DNA from: Pectobacterium cacticida
GTDB lineage: Bacteria > Pseudomonadota > Gammaproteobacteria > Enterobacterales > Enterobacteriaceae
DNA: 64,000 bases
Direction of reading: 5' to 3'
Assembly: GCF_036885195.1 (NCBI RefSeq)
Contig: NZ_CP133656.1
Location: 62,001 to 126,000 of the forward strand
Of the stretch, positions 8,801 to 16,161 are shown piece after piece. The notes below the pieces were generated by a model that was given only the letters and a program-made list of their open reading frames with translations, was not told where the DNA came from and searched no databases. The position numbers and the translations under genes were made by a program. How positions within the stretch are numbered: the stretch's first letter is position 1; every line of letters starts with the position of its first letter.

Positions 8801-11109
8801 CGCAGCAGCCAGCCTTCCGGTGAGTAGCGATAGTCAAAATTACGCCCCTCCTCCGCACGCACGCTCAGCAGGTAGCCGTGTTCGTCATAGGTATAACGGG
8901 CCAGCGTTTTGAGGGGCTGACGCTGCGGGGTACACAGCGTCAGTGCCGTCATCCTCTGGTGTTCCGTTGTGACGTGAATCAAACGCCCGTCAGACAACGT
9001 CACCCAGCGGAGTTCGCCCAGCATCCATTCGAACGTCACCCGGTTGCCGACGGCATCGTCAATCGATGTCAGACAAAGCTGGAGGCCGAGGGCATATGCA
9101 AAGCGATAGCGCAGGCCACCGACATGGTGAAGGACGAGTTCCCCCTGCTGGCGGGTTAATCGCCATTGTGGATTCGACGGTGCGCGACTGAACGCCCCTT
9201 CATCGGGCAGGGCGAAGAAGGCCTGATTAAATTCCCCGTCCATGAGCATCGCGACGCCCTCGTTCAGCGTCAGGCTGATATCCCAGTTGGTACGCCACAA
9301 TGTGCCCAGTAAACCGGGATGTCGCGCGCCCGTGGAACGATAATAACGTTGCAGTGACACTGGCAGCGGACTGCTTATCTGCATATCCGTGCGTTGCTCC
9401 ACCACCGCCCCGGTGGCCATATCAACCGGGTCACCCTTGCTCTCCCCGTTCTCTGGGGCCGCTTTCGTCTTCTTGTCCTGGTGCTGCGCGTTTTCCTGCG
9501 CGGCGGTATCCGCTTGCCGTTCATGTCTGGCGCCGGGCGTGATGGGTTGCGTGCCCTTCGGGAGCACGCGCGTTTCCTTATTCTCTTGCGGCGTGTCTTT
9601 ACGTTTTACCGCATCAGGTTTTTGTGGTGAGGGTTTATCACTGTTCGCCTCGCCTTGCGGTTTAGCGCGCGGCAGCGCGTCCACTGGTGTGGCATGCGAT
9701 GGCGCAGAGGAAGTAGGGGAAGCCTGAGACGCGTGTGTCGCGCCGGTGGCAGGGCGTTTTCCTCTGGAGCCGCCTGCCTCAGATACGCCGAGTTTGCCTT
9801 TGTTATGCCTGCCATGTCTTGACGGTATGGGCATGGATGCCAGCGCGATACCGTTTTCACCCTCCGCCCGATAATCGCCTGACGCCCCTTTCTGCACGTC
9901 CATGGCCGACAGTGCCGTGCTCCCTTTGGGACGTGAACTCGCAATCACCTGCGTGACGATTTGGGGGATAAATTCAGCAAATTCGGCGTCAATGAATTGC
10001 GCCACCTGGTCAAACAACGAGAGCAAGGTGTCGAGTACATCCACCATCGCCTGGAAGCAGTCCTCCATCAGCGTGACTATCCAGCTACGCTCGCCGGACA
10101 CACCGTTCACCAGCAGAGACAGCGCCTTTTTCATCGTTTCCAGCAGCGCTTTCCCCTTGGCCGCATACTGTTTGATATCCGAACGTATGCTCGTGAGCCA
10201 GGCGACGATATTACCGTTATCCAACCCCCGGATTATCTGCGTGGCTTCCTGAATATTCTGCTGATGGCTGCCCTGGGTATTTTTCAGCTTACGTAATGCT
10301 TTGGTTATGGCGTTGCCACTGACTTTCAGCGCATCCCCCACGCCCGGCACAAAGCCGATAACACACAGTACGCCGTCAATCTGGTGCAGAGGGTCGGTCA
10401 ACAAGCCGGGGTCGTTATAGCTCGCCCAACACCACTCTCCGAGGAAATACACGTCCATCGCCTGACCGACCACGGGAACGCAGCCCAGTATCACCTCACA
10501 GAACAACAGCACCGCGTTATCAATACCGGCTGCCTTGCTTGCCACCTCTGCGGGCAGTTGATGTTGGATCCGGCGGACTTCCCTTTGGAGCTCGCCATCA
10601 CGGCTATAGAGCTGTCTTTCCAATTCCCAGAAACGTTTTAACGCGGGTTTATAGCGTTCCGGTATCGTACTGAGCGGCAGTCTCACTGACTGCTGGACAG
10701 CCCCGTACTCCACCAGCCCTTGTGCTCTCAGTATGACGAACAGGGAAAAGTATTCTCCGGCGAAACTGGCATAGCTCGGGTTTGACATGAGGACCGGGTT
10801 GTTCTGTACCGTTTTTTGCGGGTCAAACGTATCGCTGCCTTCGCCCAGTAATAGCTCAAAGGTGCCGCACCCCATATCATGGATAAAAAACATCCCGTTA
10901 TCGTCGGTTCTGCCTTCTATCTTGTGATTTCTGCTATCGGTTAATTGAAACGGGGCGTTCGGGATTGGGTCGCCTGAATCATAATGATAATAAACAAGAA
11001 TTTCGCAGCCGCAGGCGACACATCCCCCTGAAATCCTATTATCGGTGGCGAAACTGCGCTTCGCGGCCTCTCCGCTGGCAATTAACGCGCGGCTTTTATC
11101 CTGATTCAT
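5830..11109 (-). CDS. Full-length Rhs polymorphic toxin
   Basis: 1759 residues. Residues 30-95 look like a small beta-sandwich domain (ILVYYHYDSGDPIPNAPFQL). Residues 195-270 are hydrophobic with VPVVGQAMD and VPGVGDALK; residues 400-558 are a low-complexity linker. From about 559 the DUF6531 start (GDPVDMATGAVVEQRTD) opens the YD-repeat shell, which closes with YLSPDPIGLGGGIRPQGYVH and VDPLGL, the self-cleavage site. The tip (about 1608-1759) has AHFLERHGAQTSLDSQLGRA and ends TAFPIWGQ; it loosely resembles RNase A-like tips of CdiA toxins. I see no PAAR domain, so its export route (type VI with a separate partner, or other) is open. It is likely an antibacterial effector paired with the overlapping immunity gene. 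Confidence 0.88.
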   Translation of the reverse strand: MNQDKSRALIASGEAAKRSFATDNRISGGCVACGCEILVYYHYDSGDPIPNAPFQLTDSRNHKIEGRTDDNGMFFIHDMGCGTFELLLGEGSDTFDPQKTVQNNPVLMSNPSYASFAGEYFSLFVILRAQGLVEYGAVQQSVRLPLSTIPERYKPALKRFWELERQLYSRDGELQREVRRIQHQLPAEVASKAAGIDNAVLLFCEVILGCVPVVGQAMDVYFLGEWCWASYNDPGLLTDPLHQIDGVLCVIGFVPGVGDALKVSGNAITKALRKLKNTQGSHQQNIQEATQIIRGLDNGNIVAWLTSIRSDIKQYAAKGKALLETMKKALSLLVNGVSGERSWIVTLMEDCFQAMVDVLDTLLSLFDQVAQFIDAEFAEFIPQIVTQVIASSRPKGSTALSAMDVQKGASGDYRAEGENGIALASMPIPSRHGRHNKGKLGVSEAGGSRGKRPATGATHASQASPTSSAPSHATPVDALPRAKPQGEANSDKPSPQKPDAVKRKDTPQENKETRVLPKGTQPITPGARHERQADTAAQENAQHQDKKTKAAPENGESKGDPVDMATGAVVEQRTDMQISSPLPVSLQRYYRSTGARHPGLLGTLWRTNWDISLTLNEGVAMLMDGEFNQAFFALPDEGAFSRAPSNPQWRLTRQQGELVLHHVGGLRYRFAYALGLQLCLTSIDDAVGNRVTFEWMLGELRWVTLSDGRLIHVTTEHQRMTALTLCTPQRQPLKTLARYTYDEHGYLLSVRAEEGRNFDYRYSPEGWLLRWSDLGSTWVEHDYDKKGRAIRDRTAEGYWPGHFEYDDDTLTSHYHSGFGGIFSYVRDARNNILLKRTPDGGETRFEWVDNQLMAETDPLGGRTVYQRNDWGQVTAVTLPDGAIHHYTYDDDGHLLAYTDPLGNVWHYQRNDAGQVVEVNDPEGREWLYRYDDAGLLSTVISPDGVLQRYHYNARGLLSRLERDAAPTVRFRYDDFDRLTERHIEHEAGVQVRRWEYDGGRASPAKVVYEDGSETRFGYDVEGNLTAVTDALGQRYQFRYGAFDNLLDATDPLGATVRYHYNAEAEFAGVTNSQGRDWTYGFDHSGRLSEERHYDGRVYQYQYDVADRLVQRIAPDGSTLHYAHDAAGRIITITARNADGETDSVTALNYDAAGRLIRAANPDAVVEYAYNRAGQVVAETLNGEAVQSDYDAGGQRARVDGLLAPLHLAWQSGRLASLAIGAHAPLQFSHTAAGEEQRRTNGNGFSLRHDWSPTGLLQRQALEGADGRVNDVLERRYQYDVLDRLTGITDSHWGEQAFRLNGAGLVTAERRDQGRRRQARLFGYDSEQNLCEVAQIAPGLGETLKVQDAVVQASARYDAAGRVVERGHTQYRYDDCGRLIVKRETRPGFRPKETYFDWDAQDRLVRVSLPDGARWRYRYDAFGRRINKVREGQSPSAQAVTRVAYRWDGDQLTGQQQYRADGSAAREVQWVYEPGSFRPLAQVEAKGGSTRLHYIVTDLTGTARELCSEEGEIHWRGEQAPWGGYREERRPIPLRRNLGDAANEEVYCELRYQGQLYDAETGLYYNRHRYYDTESGQYLSPDPIGLGGGIRPQGYVHNPLEWVDPLGLTGCPPDPKKMSRAERRARINELAEANAHRRLQEMENANPRAHFLERHGAQTSLDSQLGRATDGTNPTTGIQQRTPTAATRFNSHRDQLNSIQRAQTIYRQSGGNKTSAIVPFGREIGEGYSKIGPTYGTSNTAQVFLDQSGHPVTAFPIWGQ

Positions 11110-11514
11110 GAAATCATGTCCTTGTTGTTTTATGCGTCGTCCAGATGGTCAATCGCGGCCTGATACAGGCTATGAATAGGCAATCCCTGTGCCAATTTTT
11201 ATGTTGTTGTTTTTATTAAACAAACACTTAAGTCAAATTTTCCCTAAGCAAAATTTGAGCAAAAAGTTGCGCAGACCTCGTGAAAAAACGGCATCCATTG
11301 CGCAAAAAGTGATATCCACTGGGAAGTGAGCAAGAAATTGCGCAGAATGCGCATTTATGCTGAAAGTTTGATTTAAGCGTGTGGGGATGGTGGGATTTGT
11401 AATAAAAAAACTATTAATAAGTTTTTAATAAACGAATTTGTCTATTAATGACATAAAAATACTTTAGCCACTGATAGCTCAGTGGCTTGTATTTCAATGG
11501 CGATTTACTGCCAG
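11110..11514. other. Intergenic region upstream of rhs
   Basis: A 405-base gene-free, AT-rich stretch between rhs and avtA, both on the minus strand, so it should hold the rhs promoter. It contains three copies of TTGCGCA (11267, 11298, 11338), each preceded by A-rich sequence. No promoter could be assigned with confidence. Its right end holds the avtA terminator. Confidence 0.5.
11467..11486 (-). terminator. avtA terminator
   Basis: GCCACTGA-GCTA-TCAGTGGC, a perfect 8-base-pair stem with a 4-base loop, 29 bases past the avtA stop and followed on the minus strand by TAAAGTATTTTTAT. Confidence 0.65.
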
Positions 11515-12768
11515 TTATGATTTTTCTTGCATTGCCTTTTCCACCTCTTCCGCCAGTATTGCGATACCGCGTTCGATTTTTTCCGACTCCGGCACATAGT
11601 TCATCCGCATACACTGGTGCGCGTGTGGCCAATCCTGATCCAGGCCGGGGAAGAAATAGTGACCCGGCACCATAAGGACGCCACGTTTTTTCAGGCGCTG
11701 ATATAGGGTTTCTGTCGTGATGGGTAAATCCTTAAACCACAGCCACAGGAAGATCGCGCCTTCCGGTTTGTGGATCAGGCAGCGTTCGGGTGATAAGTAA
11801 CGGCGGATAAGCGCAATCGTTTCGATAACTCGCTGTTGGTAGAATGGACGAATGACTTCGTTGGATAAACGCAATAGATCGCCGCGCTGAATCATTTCAT
11901 GCGCGAGCGCCGGGCCGATCGCCCCTGGAGACAGGCTAATAATACCATTCATATTGCCGAGCGCCGAAATCACCTGTTCATTGGCAATCACGATGCCACA
12001 GCGCGATCCTGGCAAGCCGAGTTTGGACAAGCTCATGCACAGGATAGTATTCGGATTCCAGCGTGGTGTCGCGTCGTTGAAGATAATGGCGGGAAAAGGT
12101 ACGCCATAAGCGTTATCAATGAGTAGGGGAATCTTGTGTTGCTGCGCCAGCGAATCCAGACGCATTAGTTCGTCATCGGTTAGCACATTGCCGGTCGGGT
12201 TGGTTGGGCGAGATACGCAGATCAACCCGATATCATCAGTAATCGACAGGTGATTAAAATCAACGTGATATTTGAATTGCCCTTCGGGCAAGAGTGCGAT
12301 CTGCGGGCGAACGGAGACGAACATGTCGTCATCCAACCCGGAATCCGAATAGCCGATATATTCCGGCGCCAGTGGGAACAATACTTTCTTTAGGCTGCCA
12401 TCAGAGTGACGACCGGCAAATACGTTAAACAAGTAGAAAAACGCACTTTGGCTGCCGTTGGTTAGCACAATATTCTGTGGGCCAATCTGCCAGCCGAATG
12501 TCTGACTCAGGAGTTCAGCCATCGCACTAAGCAGGGTCGTCTTACCCTGTGGGCCATCGTAGTTGCATAGTGCATCCGTTAATGTCCCTTTTTCCAGCAT
12601 CTCCTGGCACAGCGCTTGAAAGTAGTTATCCATCTCAGGAATATGTGCCGGATTACCCCCGCCCAACATGATAGCGCCTGGTGTGCGTAACCCTTCGTTC
12701 ATGTCGTCCATTAATTGGCTGATGCCCGCGTGGCGAGTAAATTTTTTGCCGAAAAGAGAGAAGTTCAT
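11515..12768 (-). CDS. avtA: Valine--pyruvate aminotransferase
   Basis: A 417-residue PLP-dependent class I/II aminotransferase that interconverts valine plus pyruvate with 2-oxoisovalerate plus alanine. It starts MNFSLFGKKFTRHAGISQLM, as in enterobacterial AvtA, with the substrate loop MLGGGNPAHIPEMD, the PLP-phosphate/Asp region RPTNPTGNVL and LLIDNAYGVPFP, and the Schiff-base lysine in SLSKLGLPGSRCG. Length matches the family (417 in E. coli). It stands alone, with its own terminator, between the rhs locus and a divergently transcribed secreted protein gene. Confidence 0.93.
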   Translation of the reverse strand: MNFSLFGKKFTRHAGISQLMDDMNEGLRTPGAIMLGGGNPAHIPEMDNYFQALCQEMLEKGTLTDALCNYDGPQGKTTLLSAMAELLSQTFGWQIGPQNIVLTNGSQSAFFYLFNVFAGRHSDGSLKKVLFPLAPEYIGYSDSGLDDDMFVSVRPQIALLPEGQFKYHVDFNHLSITDDIGLICVSRPTNPTGNVLTDDELMRLDSLAQQHKIPLLIDNAYGVPFPAIIFNDATPRWNPNTILCMSLSKLGLPGSRCGIVIANEQVISALGNMNGIISLSPGAIGPALAHEMIQRGDLLRLSNEVIRPFYQQRVIETIALIRRYLSPERCLIHKPEGAIFLWLWFKDLPITTETLYQRLKKRGVLMVPGHYFFPGLDQDWPHAHQCMRMNYVPESEKIERGIAILAEEVEKAMQEKS

Positions 12769-13155
12769 TGTTATTTATCAGTGGTCATAGATAGGGTAGC
12801 GGCAACCATAGCGTCTACGTTAGTCAGGTGCAATATGGTTAAAAATAGTTTGCTGTTTCTTTAATACTTCCGTGAGCAAAAATAATCATGAAATATTGAT
12901 GCTCTGACGACTCGATAAAATTAACGTGCGCAGCTTGCTTTATCTAGCTGAAGCGATATTAATTTTTGCCGATCAATGTCTCACTAATATTGTAATAATT
13001 TCATTTTAAAACTCATCGTAAGTGACTTCGGTTGTACTTATGGTTCGGAATTGCCGGAATTCTCCACCTGGTGATAGTTATCACGTTATGGCCATCAGCT
13101 GATTTGTAGTCTTTAGCTCGCGTTAGCTAAAACAATTCAGCAGAAGAGGATGATC
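12769..13155. promoter_or_regulatory. Divergent control region with two palindromes
   Basis: This 387-base gap holds the promoters of avtA (minus) and the DUF4432 gene (plus). Two inverted repeats stand out near the DUF4432 side: GTGATA-GT-TATCAC at 13071-13084, and TTTAGCT-CGCGTT-AGCTAAA at 13112-13131. The second is 12 bases before the ribosome-binding site (AAGAGG, 13144-13149) and looks like an operator for a sugar-type repressor. No matching regulator gene is adjacent. Confidence 0.4.
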
Positions 13156-14367
13156 ATGATGAAAAAATTATTGGGTATGGGTTTAACACTGGTGCTAGCT
13201 CCCTGGCAGATCTCGGCTCAAACGTTTGTGCTGACGGATGCTGAAAGCAGCGTAGATAAGGGGAACTGGCAAATTAGCAGTGAGGCTCTGAAGATAAAAA
13301 ATCAGCACTTCAGCATTGAGCAAAAAGTTCTACATGGCGGGCGTCAGGAAGGCAGTAAAGTGATTACGATTACCAGTAAGGATGGGCTGGAAATTGCCCT
13401 CAGCCCAACCCGAGGGATGAACGTGCTGCATGTAAAGGGTAAAAACATACGTTTGGGGTGGGATTCACCGGTTGATGAGGTCGTAAACCCGAATACCATC
13501 AATCTGGAAAGCCGTAACGGCCTGGGCTGGCTAGAGGGCTTTAATGAGATGATGGTGCGCTGTGGCTTCGAATGGACTGGACACCCGATCACCAGCGAAG
13601 GAATGATTTATACCTTACATGGTCGGGCAGGCAATACGCCAGCCTCAAAAGTGGTCGTGGAAATCAGCGATAAAGCCCCGCATACCATTAGGGTGCGAGG
13701 ATTGCTGAAAGAAAACAGCTTTAAGAAGTCGAATTTGGAAACCTGGACTGAGCTGCGTTACGTTCCCGGCAGTGAGTCGTTCACCGTGCATGATGTGTTG
13801 ACCAATAAAGCGGACTACCCGCGCGACTACGAGATTATCTACCACAGCAATTTTGGTACGCCGATTTTGGAAGAAGGCGCTCGCTTCATTGCCCCGGTAA
13901 AAGACATTTCACCGTTTAACGACTATGCGAAAGATGGTCTGGCAAGCTGGCAAACCTACAAGGCGCCGACAAAAGACTTTGATGAAATGGTGTTTAACAT
14001 CACACCGTATACCGACGCTCAGGGTAAAACGCTGGCCGTCTTGATGAACAGGGCGGGTGATAAGGGCGTGTCAATCGCCTTTGATACGCATCAACTACCC
14101 TATCTGACGTTGTGGAAAAACACAGACACGGAAAAACAGGGATACGTGACAGGGATCGAACCGGGTACTAACTATGCCTATCCGGTGACAATTGAACGTG
14201 AGCAAGGCCGGGTTAAGAAATTACAGCCAGGTCAGAGCACGACATTTGAGTTGACATACAGTCTGTTAAGTAGCGCAACTGCGGTGCAGAAGGCAGAGCA
14301 GGACGTAAAAGAGATTCAGGGGAACAAATCCCCCACGCTGACGGAAAAACCGATTGCCGTTGAGTAG
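13156..14367 (+). CDS. Secreted DUF4432 (aldose 1-epimerase-like) protein
   Basis: About 403 residues with a clear Sec signal peptide (MKKLLGMGLTLVLAPWQISA-Q). The mature part belongs to the DUF4432 family, a galactose-mutarotase-like beta-sandwich; visible features are LSPTRGMNVLHVKGKNIRLG, ESRNGLGWLEGFNEMMVRCG and YHSNFGTPILEEGARF. It therefore probably binds or epimerises a sugar in the periplasm. Three ATGs lie in frame (13150, 13156, 13159). The first is one base from the AAGAGG ribosome-binding site, so 13156 or 13159 is preferred. Its substrate cannot be told from the sequence; the neighbours give no sugar pathway. Confidence 0.75.
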   Translation: MMKKLLGMGLTLVLAPWQISAQTFVLTDAESSVDKGNWQISSEALKIKNQHFSIEQKVLHGGRQEGSKVITITSKDGLEIALSPTRGMNVLHVKGKNIRLGWDSPVDEVVNPNTINLESRNGLGWLEGFNEMMVRCGFEWTGHPITSEGMIYTLHGRAGNTPASKVVVEISDKAPHTIRVRGLLKENSFKKSNLETWTELRYVPGSESFTVHDVLTNKADYPRDYEIIYHSNFGTPILEEGARFIAPVKDISPFNDYAKDGLASWQTYKAPTKDFDEMVFNITPYTDAQGKTLAVLMNRAGDKGVSIAFDTHQLPYLTLWKNTDTEKQGYVTGIEPGTNYAYPVTIEREQGRVKKLQPGQSTTFELTYSLLSSATAVQKAEQDVKEIQGNKSPTLTEKPIAVE

Positions 14368-14378
14368 TTTTGCGACAT

Positions 14379-14403
14379 GCTGACCCCCATTAGGGTGGTC
14401 AGC
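14379..14403 (+). terminator. Terminator-like hairpin after the DUF4432 gene
   Basis: GCTGACC and GGTCAGC pair around an 11-base loop, 11 bases past the stop codon. No strong T run follows. Confidence 0.45.
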
Positions 14404-14512
14404 TATCATCAATCAAAAGGGTACATCTTGATTTTCACGTAACATAATAATCATCGTTTTAATTTATGCTTACCTTGAAAGCGTGTTTTATATAATTGAT
14501 TAATATATCAAA

Positions 14513-15043
14513 TTACATTAAAGGTGGCCTAATTGCGCAATGTGACGATGCGCGCGCTTTTTCCAGCAATTGCTGAGCATCAATAGCAGGATGAAAGCCG
14601 TTTAATACCACGCTTTTACGACCGGCGGGCAACTGTTTGTAACTGTGGTAAAAAGCTTCAATTAGTTGCAATTCTGCCGGCGCTAGGTGGCTGATATCAA
14701 AAATGTGGCTATAGAGAGGGTCGACAGCATGTGTCGGAACGGCGATCACTTTATCGTCCTGGACGCCGCCATCAAGCATCGCTAAATAGCCAATCACCCT
14801 GACATCAATCAGGCTGCCGGGGAATAGCGGTTCGCGCGTTAGTACCAGGACGTCCAGCGGATCACAGTCCTCTGCCAGCGTACCAATTAAAGAACCATAG
14901 TTACCGGGGTAACAGACGGGCATCGCCTGAAAGTATTTTACTTTAATCTCGCCACTGTCGGTGACGTCATAGCGGATAATGCTGCCTGCGGGTATTTCAA
15001 TGCGTGCGGTGGCGCAAAGCGCTTCAATTTGCTGATTCATCAT
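14513..15043 (-). CDS. Inorganic pyrophosphatase (family I) in an ABC importer operon
   Basis: 176 residues, the usual length of a bacterial family I soluble pyrophosphatase, hydrolysing PPi to two phosphates. The metal-binding signature is intact (EDCDPLDVLVL, then DGGVQDDKVIAVP), as is the N-terminal IEIPAGSIIRYDV region. It is the last gene of a four-gene operon: its ATG overlaps the end of the ABC ATPase gene by 4 bases (15040-15043), so translation is coupled. A housekeeping ppa normally sits elsewhere in enterobacteria, so this is probably a second, dedicated enzyme acting on what the transporter brings in. See the finding on this operon. Confidence 0.88.
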   Translation of the reverse strand: MMNQQIEALCATARIEIPAGSIIRYDVTDSGEIKVKYFQAMPVCYPGNYGSLIGTLAEDCDPLDVLVLTREPLFPGSLIDVRVIGYLAMLDGGVQDDKVIAVPTHAVDPLYSHIFDISHLAPAELQLIEAFYHSYKQLPAGRKSVVLNGFHPAIDAQQLLEKARASSHCAIRPPLM

Positions 15044-16140
15044 TTCACCTCATAGGAGGGCCGATCATGATCAAAAATCAGGCAATTTTCGCCAGTCATC
15101 ACCAGAGACAAAGGGCTGCCGACAGGGAGATCCGTGGGATGAACAATTGAAAATGCGATATCGCCGATAGTGGTAGCGACATTTAAACGCCAGTGGCGGC
15201 CCTCAAATAGGGTACTTACCACACGGGCGGCGAGGCCAGATGGGGCGCTGGCGTCGTGATGTATCGCTCCAGGGTTGAAGAGTAAGCGAATCTGCTGGCC
15301 GGGGCGGGCGGATCGTAGCCTGCCGATGCGTGCGATAAACTGGGCACTCCCCATCTCCACTCTGGCGTGGTGATTGTCGATCTGCATCACTAAACGCGCT
15401 TCTACTTCGCTGTCGAAGCCGGCGAGTGAGGCCACCCATGGCGACTCAGGATGCTGGAACAGGCCAACCGGCGTGGCGATCTGCTCAATATTCCCTGCCC
15501 GCATGACGACGATGCGATCGGCAAATGCGCAGGCTTCCAGCGGATCATGCGTCACATAAACTACGGTTTTTTTTAGGCGAGAGAACAACTGTGAAAATTC
15601 ATTACGCATTTGTGCCCGAAGCTGTACATCAAGATTGGAGAGCGGCTCATCAAAGAGCAGCACTTGAGGGTCGGTCGCTAGTGCGCGTGCGATCGCGACG
15701 CGTTGCGCCTGACCGCCGGAAAGTTGCGCCGGACGGCGCTGTGCGTAATCGTCAATCTGCATTAACGCCAACATTTCCTTTACTCGCGCCTGCCGTCGTG
15801 CGGTTGGCCATGCATGTAAACCGTAGCCGACAATCTCCTTTACTGTCATATGCGGCCAGAGGGCATAATCTTGAAACACCATATTTAGGCGTCTTTTTTC
15901 CGGAGGAACGCTGTGGCTTCCATCCGTCATCATATGTTGGTCGATAAAAATCTTTCCCCGTTGAGGATTGTCCAGCCCGGCAATCAAGCGCAATAAGCTG
16001 GATTTTCCGGAGCCTGAAGGGCCGACGATGCAATACACCGCACCCGCAGGTAGATCTAAGCTCAGATCCTGAATGATGGTGTGCCCTTGGATCTGCCAGT
16101 GTAAATGGCGGCAACTGAGCATCGGTAAAACATGGGTCAT
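15040..16140 (-). CDS. ABC importer ATP-binding protein (Fe3+/thiamine/phosphonate type)
   Basis: 366 residues. Nucleotide-binding domain with Walker A GPSGSGKSS (about residues 39-47), Q-loop VFQDYALWPHMT, signature QLSGGQAQRVAIARAL, Walker B VLLFDEPLSNLD and H-loop VYVTHDP. The C-terminal ~130 residues look like a TOBE-type regulatory extension, as in FbpC, PotA and PhnT relatives. It energises the fused permease encoded 21 bases upstream. The substrate class cannot be read from an ATPase; Fe3+, a phosphonate, or a pyrophosphate complex are all compatible. Confidence 0.88.
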   Translation of the reverse strand: MTHVLPMLSCRHLHWQIQGHTIIQDLSLDLPAGAVYCIVGPSGSGKSSLLRLIAGLDNPQRGKIFIDQHMMTDGSHSVPPEKRRLNMVFQDYALWPHMTVKEIVGYGLHAWPTARRQARVKEMLALMQIDDYAQRRPAQLSGGQAQRVAIARALATDPQVLLFDEPLSNLDVQLRAQMRNEFSQLFSRLKKTVVYVTHDPLEACAFADRIVVMRAGNIEQIATPVGLFQHPESPWVASLAGFDSEVEARLVMQIDNHHARVEMGSAQFIARIGRLRSARPGQQIRLLFNPGAIHHDASAPSGLAARVVSTLFEGRHWRLNVATTIGDIAFSIVHPTDLPVGSPLSLVMTGENCLIFDHDRPSYEVK

Positions 16141-16161
16141 GCTGAAAACCTCATAACAAAA

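Noticed and set aside
5830..11109. CRISPR or satellite-type repeat array suggested by repeated motifs
   Set aside because: The repetition is YD-repeat protein coding sequence and duplicated rhs core, not short direct repeats with spacers.
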